DNA from: Firmicutes bacterium UBA1191
GTDB lineage: Bacteria; Bacillota; Clostridia; Peptostreptococcales; Anaerovoracaceae
NCBI GenBank assembly: GCA_002310095.1
Contig: DBYH01000010.1
Location: 41,646-105,645, forward strand
Direction of reading: 5' to 3'
DNA: 64,000 nt
Program-made: the position numbers and the translations under genes
The notes under the pieces: model-generated
Told to the model about the DNA's origin: nothing
Database searches by the model: none
Seen by the model: the letters and a program-made list of their open reading frames with translations, nothing else
In this document: positions 50,603-61,263 of the stretch, in pieces
How the letters are laid out: each line of letters begins with the position of its first letter
Position numbering within the stretch: position 1 is the first letter of the stretch

Positions 50603-53600
50603 CTATCCCCTATCCTGTTTATCTTCAAGTACTTTCGCCTCGTTTATCTTCCTGCGAAGGTTCCTGTGGGCCGTGGTCATCATCAGCTTGATTCTGTTCA
50701 GCTGGTTGACGTGCGAAGCTCCCGGGTCGAAGTCGATTGCCACTATGTTGGCGTCAGGACTGAACTTTCTCATGGCCTTCATCATGCCTTTGCCTGTAAC
50801 GTGGTTAGGCAGGCACGCGAACGGCTGCAGGCACGCTATGTTCTCGACGCCGTTCTCGATAAGCTCGACCATCTCGCCTGTGAGGAGCCATCCCTCGCCG
50901 CACTGGTTGCCCAGGGATATTACCTGCTGGGCGGACCTGGCCGTATCCTCGATGTGAGCCGGCTCGCTGAAGCGCTTTGACTCTCTCAGGGCCACTCTGG
51001 CAGGCTTTCTTATCTGTTCCAGGAAAGCTATGGCAGCCTTGTTGCCCTTCATCTGCATGTATGTGCCCGACAGGTGCTCGTAGTTGAATTCCTTGTTGTG
51101 CATTCCGTAGAGAATGAAGTCCAGAAGATCCAGTACGACAGCCTCGCCGCCCTCTTCCTCAATGACGCCGACGATGTCGTTGTTGGCAGTCGGGTGGTAC
51201 TTAACAAGTATCTCTCCTACAACGCCGACCCTAGGCTTTTTGATATCACGCAAAGGCAGTTCGTCAAAGTCCATGCATATGCCTTTGCAGTTCTTCTTGA
51301 ACTCGTCCCACTTGCCGTTGCGGCAGTTCTCCATGGCGATCTCGTTCCACTTCTCGTAGAGGGCGTTGGCGCTGCCCTTCTCCACTTCGTACGGACGCGT
51401 CGCGTAGAGTACTCTCATGAAGAGGTCTCCGTATACGACCGCCATCATGCCCTTCTTGATCAGGTTGAAGTCCAGAAGGTTGAATCCCGGATTCTTCTCA
51501 AGACCGGCCATGTTTACTGATATGATCGGAATCTGCGGCATGTCGAGGTCCCTGAGGGCTTTCCTGAGCAGAGACACGTAGTTGGACGCTCTGCACTGAC
51601 CGCCTGTCTGTGACATGAATATTGCCGTATGGTCAAGATCATATTCCCCGGATTTCAAAGCGGCAATTGTCTGACCCAGCGTAACGATAGTCGGATAGCA
51701 GGCATCATTGTTAACGTACTTCAGCCCCTCATCTACCGCGTGTACGCTTACAGGAGGAAGCTGCTTTGCGTTGTAACCGCATGACTGCATCATCGCCTCA
51801 ACGAGATTCCAGTGAATCGGCGACATCTGAGGCATCATGATGGTATACCCCTGCTCCTTCATCTCCTTGGTGAAGAACGCTCTCTCGTAAGGAGTGTTGT
51901 CAGGCTTTGCCTGCACTTCGTTCTTCTCACGCTCGGACATGGCCGCTCTCAGCGATCTGATTCTTATCTTGGCGGCTCCCAGATTCGAGCCCTCATCTAT
52001 CTTCAGAACTGTATAGAGTTTGTTGTTCTTATGACAGATTTCCTGCACCTGGTCCGTGGTTACGGCGTCAAGGCCGCATCCGAATGAGTTAAGCTGTATG
52101 AGTTCTATGTCGTTTCTGGTGCCCGCGAATATGGCCGCTCTGTACATTCTCGAGTGGTACATCCATTGGTCGAGAACTCTGATAGGTCTCTCCAGCTTGG
52201 CCCTGTGGGCTATGGAATCCTCCGTCAGAACGATCATTCCGAAGGAATTTATCATCTTGTCCAGACCGTGGTTGATCTCAGGATCCACATGGTAAGGTCT
52301 TCCCGCCAGAATGATGCACTTGATGTCGTTGTCCTCGGCGTACTTGAGCGCGTCTTCGCCGGCCTGCTTCATGTCCTTGTGGAACTGCTCGTCCTCATGG
52401 CGGGCTTTCCTGACAGCGTGACGGATCTCCTGCTTCTTGATGCCTTTGTCCTTCAGTACGTCGGCGAGTTCGTCAATGAGGAACTTGTCGTTGTCGTACG
52501 GCAGGAACGGATGCATGAAATCTATGCCGTTATCCTTGATGATCTCGTCCATGTTATTGGCGATTACTTCAGGATATGTGGCTACGATCGGGCAGTTGTA
52601 GTGGTTCGGCTGCTTCGGATCCTCTACGCGCTCATAGTTGATGCTCGGATAGAAGATAAACCTGAGCCCCTGCTCGGCCAGCCATTTCACGTGTCCGTGA
52701 ACGATCTTTGCCGGATAGCAGGCCGTATCCGAGGATATGGTGTCCATGCCCATCTCGTATATGGACTTCTTCGACTGCGGCGACAGAACGACTCTGTAGC
52801 CCAGTTCAGTCCAGAATGTGAACCAGAACGGATAGTTCTCATACATGTTCAGAACGCGTGGAATGCCCACCTCGCCCCGCGGCGCGTCTTCAACGGCCAG
52901 CGGTTCGTAGTTGAACAGTCTCCTGAACTTGTATTCGTAGAGGTTCGGAAGCTCACTGTGGGTTGTTTCTGTTTTGCCCTCGCCCTTCTCACATCTGTTT
53001 CCTGTTATGAGACGGCTTCCGTCGGCGAATTTGTTTATGGTAAGCAGGCAGTTGTTCTCACATCTCCTGCATCTTGTCGTTGAAGTCTCGACGTCGAAGT
53101 TTTCAAGCTGATCCGGCTTGAGCAGCGTGGATTCCCCGCCCTTGTAGTTGTCGCGGGCTATGAGAGCCGCTCCAAAAGCGCCCATGAGACCTGAAATGTC
53201 AGGACGCACGACATCCTTGCCCAGGATCTTCTCGATGGATCTCAGGACCGCTTCGTTGAGGAAGGTTCCGCCCTGTACAACCACCTTCTCGCCGGCATCC
53301 TCAGGGTTTCTCAGCTTGATTACCTTGTATAGGGCGTTCTTGATTACCGAATATGACAGTCCCGCGGAGATATCGCCTATGGTGGCGCCTTCTTTCTGGG
53401 CCTGCTTGACCTTTGAGTTCATGAATACGGTGCACCTGGTGCCCAGATCTACAGGACCCTCGGCGAAGAGCGCTTCCTGCGCAAAATCAGGTACGCTCAT
53501 CTGCACCGACTTGGCGTAGGTCTCTATGAATGACCCGCATCCCGATGAACAGGCCTCGTTGAGCATGATATCGTAGATGGCGTTGTCCTTGATCTTCATG

Positions 53601-54871
53601 CACTTCATGTCCTGTCCGCCGATGTCCAGAATGAACTCGACTCCCGGCAGGAACTCCTCGGCTCCCTTGTAGTGGGCCATGGTCTCGATCTCGCCCATGT
53701 CGCACTTGAAGGCGGCCTTTATGAGATTCTCGCCGTAACCTGTTACAGCGGTGCCTCCGATGTAGCATCCTTCAGGCATTTTGTCGTATACGTCCTTGAG
53801 CATCTCGATAATCGGGGCGATAGGCTTGCCTCTGTTGCTCCTGTAGAAGGTATACAGTACATTTTTATCGTCATCTATCACGATGGACTTCGTAGTCGTC
53901 GATCCGGCGTCGATTCCAAGGAAAAGTCTGCCCTTTGCCTCCGAGAAAGGCTTGCGTCTGACCTTCGCTCTGTCGTGACGTGCTCTGAATTCGTCATATT
54001 CCTCCTGATTTCTGAAGAGAGGCTCGATTCTGGCCGTATCGCTCAGCTCGCTTTGGTCGGCGTTCTGGAGTCTCGTCATGATGTCCTCGAGATTCGTCTC
54101 CTCTTTCTCCTCAGCCAGGAGAGCAGCGCCTACTGCCACGAAGAGCTTGCCGTCCTCAGGGATTATCACCTCTTCAGGCTTCAGATTAAGCGTATCGATG
54201 AATCTTGCTCTCAGTTCAGGCAGGAAACTGAGCGGACCGCCCAGAAATGCCACCTTGCCTTTGATCGGATGTCCGCAGGCCAGACCTGAAATGGTCTGGT
54301 CGACCACTGCCTGGAATATGGACGCCGCCAGATTCTCGATTCTGGCTCCGTCGTTGATGAGCGGCTGTATGTCCGTCTTGGCGAATACGCCGCACCTGGC
54401 GGCTATCGGATAGATAAGAGTGTGATTCTTCGACGCTTCGTTCAGTCCGTCGGCGTCTGTGTTAAGAAGGACCGCCATCTGGTCGATAAAGGCGCCCGTG
54501 CCGCCGGCGCAGGTGCCGTTCATTCTCTGTTCGATGGTCTGCCCGTAGAAAGTGATCTTGGCGTCCTCTCCGCCAAGCTCTATTGCCGTATCCGTCTCAG
54601 GAATAAGTGTCTGCACGGCCTTGCTGCAGGATATTACCTCCTGCTCAAAAGGAACCCCGATGAGCTTGGCAATGCTCAAGCCTCCGGAGCCTGTTATTAC
54701 AGCCTGGATGCGCTGGTCGCCGAATTCCTCGTGGGCCTCTTTTATGAGTTCCTGCACTTTGAGAAAAGCGTTTGACATGTGCCTCTCGTATCTGCTGTAA
54801 ATTATGTTGTTGTCCTCGTCCAGAAATACCAGTTTAACTGTCGTGGACCCTACGTCTATTCCTAATCTCAT
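50603..54871 (-). CDS. Giant 2-hydroxyacyl-CoA dehydratase activase-related protein (two activase domains plus DUF2229/HgdB-like part)
   Basis: The 1422-residue protein starts with one BadF/HgdC-type ATPase domain (about 1-255: [20 protein letters not shown]). A second follows (about 318-590: [20 protein letters not shown]). The second has iron-sulfur ligand Cys in C-S-S-G-C-G-S and [16 protein letters not shown] cluster lies near 617, then a DUF2229 and an HgdB-like C-terminal half. HgdC-type activases inject an electron into radical dehydratases. The role of this fused form, widespread in anaerobes, is not known. It marks a strict anaerobe. Confidence 0.85.
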   Translation of the reverse strand: MRLGIDVGSTTVKLVFLDEDNNIIYSRYERHMSNAFLKVQELIKEAHEEFGDQRIQAVITGSGGLSIAKLIGVPFEQEVISCSKAVQTLIPETDTAIELGGEDAKITFYGQTIEQRMNGTCAGGTGAFIDQMAVLLNTDADGLNEASKNHTLIYPIAARCGVFAKTDIQPLINDGARIENLAASIFQAVVDQTISGLACGHPIKGKVAFLGGPLSFLPELRARFIDTLNLKPEEVIIPEDGKLFVAVGAALLAEEKEETNLEDIMTRLQNADQSELSDTARIEPLFRNQEEYDEFRARHDRAKVRRKPFSEAKGRLFLGIDAGSTTTKSIVIDDDKNVLYTFYRSNRGKPIAPIIEMLKDVYDKMPEGCYIGGTAVTGYGENLIKAAFKCDMGEIETMAHYKGAEEFLPGVEFILDIGGQDMKCMKIKDNAIYDIMLNEACSSGCGSFIETYAKSVQMSVPDFAQEALFAEGPVDLGTRCTVFMNSKVKQAQKEGATIGDISAGLSYSVIKNALYKVIKLRNPEDAGEKVVVQGGTFLNEAVLRSIEKILGKDVVRPDISGLMGAFGAALIARDNYKGGESTLLKPDQLENFDVETSTTRCRRCENNCLLTINKFADGSRLITGNRCEKGEGKTETTHSELPNLYEYKFRRLFNYEPLAVEDAPRGEVGIPRVLNMYENYPFWFTFWTELGYRVVLSPQSKKSIYEMGMDTISSDTACYPAKIVHGHVKWLAEQGLRFIFYPSINYERVEDPKQPNHYNCPIVATYPEVIANNMDEIIKDNGIDFMHPFLPYDNDKFLIDELADVLKDKGIKKQEIRHAVRKARHEDEQFHKDMKQAGEDALKYAEDNDIKCIILAGRPYHVDPEINHGLDKMINSFGMIVLTEDSIAHRAKLERPIRVLDQWMYHSRMYRAAIFAGTRNDIELIQLNSFGCGLDAVTTDQVQEICHKNNKLYTVLKIDEGSNLGAAKIRIRSLRAAMSEREKNEVQAKPDNTPYERAFFTKEMKEQGYTIMMPQMSPIHWNLVEAMMQSCGYNAKQLPPVSVHAVDEGLKYVNNDACYPTIVTLGQTIAALKSGEYDLDHTAIFMSQTGGQCRASNYVSLLRKALRDLDMPQIPIISVNMAGLEKNPGFNLLDFNLIKKGMMAVVYGDLFMRVLYATRPYEVEKGSANALYEKWNEIAMENCRNGKWDEFKKNCKGICMDFDELPLRDIKKPRVGVVGEILVKYHPTANNDIVGVIEEEGGEAVVLDLLDFILYGMHNKEFNYEHLSGTYMQMKGNKAAIAFLEQIRKPARVALRESKRFSEPAHIEDTARSAQQVISLGNQCGEGWLLTGEMVELIENGVENIACLQPFACLPNHVTGKGMMKAMRKFSPDANIVAIDFDPGASHVNQLNRIKLMMTTAHRNLRRKINEAKVLEDKQDRG

Positions 54872-54936
54872 GTCTTCCCGTTCTATATAACTCTACATAT
54901 ATATGCGAAATATTTGCTTACAAAAAACTAATGTAT

Positions 54937-54964
54937 ATTATACTCAAAAAACCGCCTTGTGCAA
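54937..54964 (-). promoter_or_regulatory. Promoter of the activase gene
   Basis: TTGCAC (54959-54964) and TATAAT (54937-54942) are 16 bases apart on the minus strand, giving a leader of about 60 bases. It is divergent from, and close to, the YkgJ-like gene promoter. Confidence 0.6.
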
Positions 54965-54969
54965 CAGTG

Positions 54970-54978
54970 TGCTATAAT
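54970..54978 (+). promoter_or_regulatory. Extended -10 promoter of the YkgJ-like gene
   Basis: TGCTATAAT is a perfect extended -10 element (TGnTATAAT), and no good -35 box is seen. The start point should fall at or within a base or two of the ATG at 54986, predicting a leaderless mRNA. Confidence 0.65.
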
Positions 54979-54985
54979 CTTGAAC

Positions 54986-55588
54986 ATGAAGAGTACTATT
55001 ACAAAGACAACCTATCTCGCCATATACCGCCTGCTGGACAAAGTGTCCCCAGTGGACTACGACTGCGGGATACTCTGCGGCGCGGCGTGCTGCCTTTGCG
55101 ACTACGAACCCGAGGACGTGGTGTTCAATGCTGAAGGCGACGAGAACGCCGATAAATATATGGGGCTGATGCTCCTGCCCGGCGAGGAAAAGGTCTTCGA
55201 TGAGTCAGATGAAGACTGGATTTCCTGGGGATCTCTCCTTGCTGAGGATTACGACTATCCGGAGAGCTGGCGTGGACGTGTTCCATTCATACAGTGCCTC
55301 ACGGCGCCGCTATGCAGAAGAGAAAAGAGGCCGATACAATGCCGCACTTTCCCTCTCTCCCCTCACATCGATGAGGACGGCATCCTGCACATGATAATCT
55401 GCGCAGACGATCTGCCTTATGAGTGTCCGTTGATAACAGGTTTCGAAAAACTGAACGACGACTTCATAAAAGCCACCTACACCTGCTGGAAACATCTTCT
55501 CAGAGATCCGAAGATACTGGATCTGGTCATGATGGATTCCGAAGATCGGATAGAAGATGAGAAACCGCTGGTGTACATGTATCCATAA
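54986..55588 (+). CDS. YkgJ-family Cys-rich metal-binding protein (CxxCxxCC-like)
   Basis: The 200-residue protein has an N-terminal Cys cluster (D-C-G-I-L-C-G-A-A-C-C-L-C near residue 25) and a middle segment Q-C-L-T-A-P-L-C-R-R-E-K-R-P-I-Q-C-R-T-F-P-L. That C-x-RP-x-x-CR-x-FP pattern belongs to the YkgJ/flagellin N-methylase-like zinc- or iron-chelating family. Its function is not known. It is the only complete plus-strand gene and is divergent from the iron-sulfur activase. The frame is open to 54959, but that start lies upstream of the -10 box, so the ATG at 54986 is used; it has no ribosome site. Confidence 0.75.
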   Translation: MKSTITKTTYLAIYRLLDKVSPVDYDCGILCGAACCLCDYEPEDVVFNAEGDENADKYMGLMLLPGEEKVFDESDEDWISWGSLLAEDYDYPESWRGRVPFIQCLTAPLCRREKRPIQCRTFPLSPHIDEDGILHMIICADDLPYECPLITGFEKLNDDFIKATYTCWKHLLRDPKILDLVMMDSEDRIEDEKPLVYMYP

Positions 55589-55619
55589 AAAAACTGGGTG
55601 TCACTCACCCAGATTTTTT
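55587..55619. terminator. Bidirectional terminator between convergent genes
   Basis: CTGGGTG (55594-55600) and CACCCAG (55606-55612) form a seven-pair stem flanked by an A-run on the left and a T-run on the right, so it works in both directions. The last codons and stop of the MATE gene lie inside the hairpin. Confidence 0.88.
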
Positions 55620-56953
55620 ATGTCTTTTTTGTAGAGCCATGCGAAGGCTATTACCAGATAAGTGGTGCCGAGTATTTCCGCCAGCGGGAACGACCACCAG
55701 ACGGCGTTGAGACCGTACAGTTTGCCCAGAATGAATGCCAGAGGAAGTATTCCCACAAGCTGCCTTATGAGCGAACTCCAAAGGCTCAGGAATCCGTGCC
55801 CTGTACCCTGGAACACTGATGAAGTCATGATTCCGTAAGACGCCGGCAGGAAGCACCAGCTTACGGCTCTGAGCGCCGGTATGCCAATATCGTACATATC
55901 CTGATTACCCTGGGCGTTGAAGGCTCCCAGTATCTCGTGAGGGAACAGCTGGAACACTATAAGTCCCGCAGCCATTATTGCAAAGGCAAAGGCGAACCCC
56001 TTCTTGTAAGTATCCATGAGCCTCTGTCTGTTTTTTGCGCCGTAGTTGTATCCGAGGACCGGAAGAACTCCCTGGTTCAGTCCGAATACAGGCATGAATA
56101 TGAAGGACTGCAGCCTTCCATAAACGCCCATTACCGCTACCGCCGTCTCGGTAAATGAAGCAAGTATCATGTTCATTCCGAACTGCATTACTGAGCCTAT
56201 GCACTGCATGAGTATTGCCGGGAATCCTACTGCGTAGATGTCCTTAACTATGCTGCCCTGCCACTCGAAACCGCGAAGGCTGACTTTGACAGGATGCTGG
56301 CGCCCGAAGAGTATGTACTGCCCCAGGCACATGGAAAAGAACTGTCCTGTCACTGTAGCGATGGCGGCTCCCGCGACTCCCATTTCAGGGAACGGTCCTA
56401 AACCGAATATGAGGAGCGGATCGAGTGCTATGTTGAAAGCAGCGCCGAGAATGCTGCAGAACATCGGCAGGATCATGTTGCCTGTCGCCTGGATGATCTT
56501 TTCAGAGATGACCTGAACGAACACGAAGAGCGAACCGACCATGACGATGGTCATGTAGACAGTGCCTTCTTCCAGAATGAACTCCGTTTCCGTCATCACT
56601 TCCAGAATTGGACGGGAAAGAAAGATTCCTATTATGGCGAAACCTGCCCAGTTGAAGAAAGCGAGCCTGTAGCCGTGGCTGGCGGCAAGATTCGCCTCTT
56701 CGGGCATTTTTGCTCCGAGTCTCCTGGATATCAGGGAATTGATGCCGATACCCGTACCGATGGCGCATGACATCATCACCATCTGCACAGGGAAAATATA
56801 TGTGAGCGCGGCCAGAGCTTCTTCGCCTATTCTGGACACGAAAAAGCTGTCCACGACGTTGTACAGAGCCAAAATCATCATGGACAGCATTGCCGGCCAG
56901 GCCATGTTCAGTATTAATCTGCCAACGGGCATTGTGCCCATCTTGTTCTGCAT
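55601..56953 (-). CDS. MATE-family multidrug/metabolite exporter
   Basis: The 450-residue protein has 12 membrane helices in two related halves, with family features including A-W-P-A-M-L-S-M-M near residue 15 and P-V-F-G-L-N-Q-G-V-L-P-V-L-G-Y-N-Y-G near 270. It should export cationic compounds against a Na+ or H+ gradient; the substrate is unknown. It has its own consensus promoter and ends inside the bidirectional terminator, so it is a single-gene unit. Confidence 0.9.
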   Translation of the reverse strand: MQNKMGTMPVGRLILNMAWPAMLSMMILALYNVVDSFFVSRIGEEALAALTYIFPVQMVMMSCAIGTGIGINSLISRRLGAKMPEEANLAASHGYRLAFFNWAGFAIIGIFLSRPILEVMTETEFILEEGTVYMTIVMVGSLFVFVQVISEKIIQATGNMILPMFCSILGAAFNIALDPLLIFGLGPFPEMGVAGAAIATVTGQFFSMCLGQYILFGRQHPVKVSLRGFEWQGSIVKDIYAVGFPAILMQCIGSVMQFGMNMILASFTETAVAVMGVYGRLQSFIFMPVFGLNQGVLPVLGYNYGAKNRQRLMDTYKKGFAFAFAIMAAGLIVFQLFPHEILGAFNAQGNQDMYDIGIPALRAVSWCFLPASYGIMTSSVFQGTGHGFLSLWSSLIRQLVGILPLAFILGKLYGLNAVWWSFPLAEILGTTYLVIAFAWLYKKDIKNLGE

Positions 56954-57001
56954 AAGTTACCCCTGTCGAATAATCTGTTGTCCTCTGACTGAACAAGGGT
57001 T

Positions 57002-57030
57002 ATTCTATGCACATCTTCATCTCATGTCAA
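57002..57030 (-). promoter_or_regulatory. Consensus promoter of the MATE gene
   Basis: TTGACA (57025-57030) and TAGAAT (57002-57007) on the minus strand have 17-base spacing, immediately after the stop of the secreted coiled-coil protein gene. Confidence 0.75.
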
Positions 57031-57035
57031 TATCA

Positions 57036-59045
57036 TTACTGAGTCATGTCCGTCTTGTATATGAACTTGACGTTTCCGTCCATTCCCGACGGAAGTTTCG
57101 TGAATGTCTTGTATTCCTTTCCCGCGTCGAGCATGCTGTCAACGCTGTTGAGGGTTCCCTTGAGATCGTCGTTGTACATGTCGACTATCTTCTTGATGCC
57201 CTCATTGTACAGCTTGGTCATGCCGTCAGCCAGTTCCTTTGAGCCGTTTTCAAGTATTTCGACTCCATCAGACATTTCTTCAGCTCCGGCCTTCAGTTCT
57301 CCTGTTCCTCCGACCAACTTGTTGAGAGCCTTGGTGAGCTTGCCGGTTTTCGCTATGGATTTGGCAACCTGATCGTGGAGCTTCTTCAGTCCGGAATTGA
57401 TGACTGTCATGCCGCCTATCAATGTATCCTGCTCGTCAGCATCCTTGTCGTAGAAGCCAAGCTTGTCGGACATTTTCTTAAGTCCGTCTCTGACGGTGCT
57501 TACCCCAGCTGCCGCGGTCTGGAGACCTGCAGCGGACTCACTCATCTGATCAGCCGCGTCCTCGATTTTGCCCGGCGCCTCTGTCAATCCGTTGTAAAGA
57601 GCTTTGGCTCCCTGTCCGGATTTATTTATGGCGTTGTACTCGCTCTCTGCCAGTTCGTATTCACTGTTTGACAGGTCATGGTAACCCTTGAGCAAAGGCT
57701 TTATCATCTGCTTCTGTTCAGCCGTCAGACCTGCAGCATCGAGAACAGCGTCAATGCCACCGGCACCTTCTACGTTATTATTCAGCTCTGTAAGGCTGCC
57801 GTCCGCCTGATCAAGTTTCGTTTTATACGCGCCCGTAGCGGTTTCAAGAGTGCCTGCCAGAGCTTTGAGTGAATTCTCATCACCGTTTATCGCCCCATCC
57901 ATCAGCTGAGCGCTGTCGCCCAGCAATTCACCGCCTTCTTTTGCTTTTTTGGCTCCTTTAGCCAGTTCTGTGGCGATTGTACTCAGCGCTTTTATCGCTC
58001 CCGGATTTGACGGGGTGCCGTCGCCCTTATCAAGTCCCGTTTTCATTGTCTTCAGACCGTTAAGAACCTTCTCTGTTCCCGTCTGAAGCTCACCGGTCGC
58101 TGACGCGATCTTCTTCATTTTCTTTTTAAGGCTTCCGCGAAGTTCAACGGCGCCCTTATCGAGGGCTTTTATGCCGTCGGTCATCTCAGGCATGCTCTCC
58201 GCGAGAGTGTTAAGTCCTTTGTAAAGCTGATTGCTGCCGTCAGCGAGAGCCTTGGCTCCGTTGTTCAGAGCCGCGATTTCGTCGTCGTAATCCAGATCGA
58301 CACTGCCTGTATCCACATCCTCAAGGAAAGCGTTTGTTACTATGGTCATCATGTCTTCGACAGCGAAATTCTCAGCGTCCCCTGTAATCACAACGTTGCT
58401 GCCGATACCAAGCTCCGATTCGCCGATGCCCAGAGTCTGAGCCAGTCCCGGCGCCGCCATGCCGACAACGAGAAGCTTGTCGCCGTCATCGATCACCTTG
58501 CCTTTGCTTATCTTGATGTTTTTGAATGATTCATCCGTTACGACAAGGCCTGTCATCACTATGAACGGAATGGTCGTGCCTTCATATTCGGCGGAGTTTT
58601 CATAGCGGATAGTTATCTCCGCCTTGCCGCTCTTTCCCTGCAGTTCAGAGCCGCTAACGACCTCGCCGTCCAGCCTGTAGGTAACGTCCATGGTGACAGG
58701 AACTTCCTCTGTCGTCGTGCCCTGATAATAGATGCTGTTTCCGCCCGCGTCCCATGTGAGCTCCTCGCCGTTCTGTTCAAATGTCTCCTCGCCCTTAACG
58801 TTCTCGATGTCTGAAAGAGTAGTCTCATCCGAAATCGTCTGAACCTGATCCTTGTTCACAAGGTGGTCGCTGACTATAACGTCCGTCTGAGCGCCGGTGC
58901 TGTCTGTAACGACGTATACCGTCTCCTCTTTCGTCACGCCCGAATCCGCAGCGAATGCAAAAGCAGGCATTCCGCACATCACCGCCATTGTGAACACAGC
59001 GGTCACAAAGGCAAGTATCTTTCTGCTGACAATTCTTTTAGTCAT
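57036..59045 (-). CDS. Secreted YhgE/Pip-like coiled-coil protein, partner of the MMPL exporter
   Basis: The chosen ATG gives 669 residues with a signal peptide (about 1-32, ending A-F-A-F-A before A-D-S-G), a beta-rich region (about 35-230), and then about 400 residues of Gly-spaced heptads such as G-A-K-A-L-A-D-G-S-N-Q-L-Y-K-G. These are typical of YhgE/Pip-type extracellular coiled coils. No C-terminal anchor is seen. Starting at 59102 would put 19 residues before the signal peptide and deepen the overlap with MMPL, so ATG 59045 (8-base overlap) is preferred. Coupling to MMPL suggests one export apparatus. Confidence 0.75.
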   Translation of the reverse strand: MTKRIVSRKILAFVTAVFTMAVMCGMPAFAFAADSGVTKEETVYVVTDSTGAQTDVIVSDHLVNKDQVQTISDETTLSDIENVKGEETFEQNGEELTWDAGGNSIYYQGTTTEEVPVTMDVTYRLDGEVVSGSELQGKSGKAEITIRYENSAEYEGTTIPFIVMTGLVVTDESFKNIKISKGKVIDDGDKLLVVGMAAPGLAQTLGIGESELGIGSNVVITGDAENFAVEDMMTIVTNAFLEDVDTGSVDLDYDDEIAALNNGAKALADGSNQLYKGLNTLAESMPEMTDGIKALDKGAVELRGSLKKKMKKIASATGELQTGTEKVLNGLKTMKTGLDKGDGTPSNPGAIKALSTIATELAKGAKKAKEGGELLGDSAQLMDGAINGDENSLKALAGTLETATGAYKTKLDQADGSLTELNNNVEGAGGIDAVLDAAGLTAEQKQMIKPLLKGYHDLSNSEYELAESEYNAINKSGQGAKALYNGLTEAPGKIEDAADQMSESAAGLQTAAAGVSTVRDGLKKMSDKLGFYDKDADEQDTLIGGMTVINSGLKKLHDQVAKSIAKTGKLTKALNKLVGGTGELKAGAEEMSDGVEILENGSKELADGMTKLYNEGIKKIVDMYNDDLKGTLNSVDSMLDAGKEYKTFTKLPSGMDGNVKFIYKTDMTQ

Positions 59046-61155
59046 TTGTATCTTCCTCCCTGACGATACGTCCGTAGTGGTACGCTCCTTCCACGTTTTC
59101 AAATCCTCTGCTCGTCCTGATTATCACTTTATCGAACAGCTCGATCATGGCCGGCAGGATGAACATTACGACCAGCATGCTGACCGCCGCTCCCCTGGCC
59201 ATGAAGAATACCATCGAGCTGATAATGTCTATGTCTGAATATACCGATACGCCGAAGGTGGCCGCGAAGAAGCCGATTGCGCTGACACAAACCGAAGGCA
59301 TTGTCTTCGTATGGGCCAGCTTTACGGCGTCCTTGGCGTTGAGCCCGCCGTTCCTCTCACGCTTGTAGCGGTTGGTGAACAGTATGGCGTAGTCGACAGT
59401 CGCTCCCAGCTGTATGGTGCTTATGCATATGGAGTCGATGAATGACATGACCGTGCCTGTGTAGTACGGTATGCCAAGATTTATGAATATGGCCAGTTCA
59501 ATGCAGCCAACCAGAATGAACGGCAGCGACAGTGACTGGAGCACAAACAGTATTATCAGGAATATTGCCCCTACCGAAACAGCTGTAACCACCCTGAAAT
59601 CTCTGTCTGTTACGTCTATCAGATCCTTTGTGCAAGCGGACTCACCTATCAGCAGACTGTCCTTGTCGTGGCTTTTGATGATCTTGTTGATCTGCACTAG
59701 CTGATCGTACACTTCATCGCTTGCGACCTCATATTCTGTTGTAACAACCAGCAGCTGGTGATTGTCGCTCACGAGAGTGCCTTCAAGGAATGACGGCAGT
59801 ATTTCTTCCGGAACTGTAGGCCCCAGTGCGCTCTGGAGTCCCAGAACGTCCTTAACGCCGTCAACGTCCTCGATTTCCTGCATCATGTCCCTCACCTCTC
59901 TCTGTGAGAGATCGGAATCCACGAGTATCATGTGCTGTGTGGAAATACCAAAGTCATCCCTCAGCATGTCGTTTGCCACACTGAACGGCAGATCCTGCGG
60001 AACTCCTTCATCGAGCTTATAGTACGTATCCGTGTGTGTATATCCGTAGAGAGCCGGTCCCAGAAGTACCAGGAAAACAATCACGAATATCGCGGGTCTT
60101 CTTACCAGACCGGCTGAAAGCTTATCGAATTTTATCATCAGCGGCCTGTGCTTCGTTTTGAATATCGGTTTCTCAAGTCCGAGTATCAGCGCCGGAAGAA
60201 TCGTCACGCTCGTTATTACGCCGATCAGCACGCCCTTCGCCATAACTACGCCCAGGTTAAGACCCAAAGTGAATGTCATGAAGCATAGAGCCAGGAATCC
60301 GGCTATTGTAGTGACTGAGCTTCCCGTTACGGAAACAAGTGTCTTCGCTATGGCGTTGGCCATGGCTTCCTCACGTTCCATTCCAAGCTCGAACCTGTGC
60401 TCCTCATAGCTGTGCCACAGGAATATGGAGTAGTCCATTGTTACGGCGAGCTGGAGAACCGCCGCGATTGCTTTTGTAATATACGAAATTTCACCCAGGA
60501 AGAAGTTGCTTCCCATGTTGAATATTATCGCCATGCCGATTCCCATGACGAACACGACCGACACGAATGCCGAATCCATGAGGAGCGCCATGAGAAGCGT
60601 TGCCAGAATGACTGCTATTGCCACGTATATAGGCTCTTCATGCTCCGACAGTTCCTTAAGGTCAGTTACAAAAGCGCTCATTCCGCTGACGTAACACTGT
60701 TTGCCGCAGATTTTTCTTATCTCCTGGACTGCCTCGATGGATCCTACGTCTGAAGTCGGCGTGTTGAAGAACACTGCCGTCAGGATCGTATCCCCGTCCT
60801 CGTATACGTCTTTCAGTTCGTCAGGCATTATCATGTCAGGAACCTGAGGGCCCACAAGGGTGTCATATGAAACGACGCTGTCCACGTGGTCTATCTTCTT
60901 CATCTCCTCACAGCATTTGTCAACATCCTTCGCGTCCATGCCCTTGAACATGACCATAGCGAAGCCGCCCTTGTCGAACTCGTCGAGAAGGATATCCTGT
61001 CCCTCCACTGTTTCCATGGTCTTCGGCAGATAAAGCAGAACGTCGTAGTTGACGCCCGTATTCAGGTAGCCGATAACGGACGGAACCAGCAGCATCAGTC
61101 CTATTATAAGAATCAGTTTTCTCTTTTTAATTACAGTTCTTCCGAACTTGAGCAT
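59038..61155 (-). CDS. MMPL-family RND transporter
   Basis: The 705-residue protein has 12 membrane helices in two halves, each with an outer loop. The paired relay helices read V-T-M-D-Y-S-I-F-L-W and G-A-T-V-D-Y-A-I-L-F. MMPL proteins export lipids, glycolipids or peptides at the cell surface. The frame is open to 61281, but the ATG at 61155 (M-L-K-F-G-R-T-V) has a GGAGGAGA ribosome site and typical family N-terminus. It is followed by the coiled-coil partner and preceded by tetR, so control by that repressor is inferred. Confidence 0.88.
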   Translation of the reverse strand: MLKFGRTVIKKRKLILIIGLMLLVPSVIGYLNTGVNYDVLLYLPKTMETVEGQDILLDEFDKGGFAMVMFKGMDAKDVDKCCEEMKKIDHVDSVVSYDTLVGPQVPDMIMPDELKDVYEDGDTILTAVFFNTPTSDVGSIEAVQEIRKICGKQCYVSGMSAFVTDLKELSEHEEPIYVAIAVILATLLMALLMDSAFVSVVFVMGIGMAIIFNMGSNFFLGEISYITKAIAAVLQLAVTMDYSIFLWHSYEEHRFELGMEREEAMANAIAKTLVSVTGSSVTTIAGFLALCFMTFTLGLNLGVVMAKGVLIGVITSVTILPALILGLEKPIFKTKHRPLMIKFDKLSAGLVRRPAIFVIVFLVLLGPALYGYTHTDTYYKLDEGVPQDLPFSVANDMLRDDFGISTQHMILVDSDLSQREVRDMMQEIEDVDGVKDVLGLQSALGPTVPEEILPSFLEGTLVSDNHQLLVVTTEYEVASDEVYDQLVQINKIIKSHDKDSLLIGESACTKDLIDVTDRDFRVVTAVSVGAIFLIILFVLQSLSLPFILVGCIELAIFINLGIPYYTGTVMSFIDSICISTIQLGATVDYAILFTNRYKRERNGGLNAKDAVKLAHTKTMPSVCVSAIGFFAATFGVSVYSDIDIISSMVFFMARGAAVSMLVVMFILPAMIELFDKVIIRTSRGFENVEGAYHYGRIVREEDTND

Positions 61156-61194
61156 TATTCTCCTCCGGAAATAAATGTTACATGAAGTCAAGGT

Positions 61195-61203
61195 AGTGTC
61201 ACT
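61195..61203. promoter_or_regulatory. Possible operator half-palindrome upstream of MMPL
   Basis: AGTGTCACT is a perfect short palindrome about 40 bases before the MMPL ATG. TetR-family repressors bind such sites, but the length is small and no promoter could be fixed with confidence here. Confidence 0.25.
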
Positions 61204-61263
61204 TTTTTTGAACACTGCTCCGTGGCTATAGTAGCAAAAGCCCGCCAGCCTTTGTATTAACAA

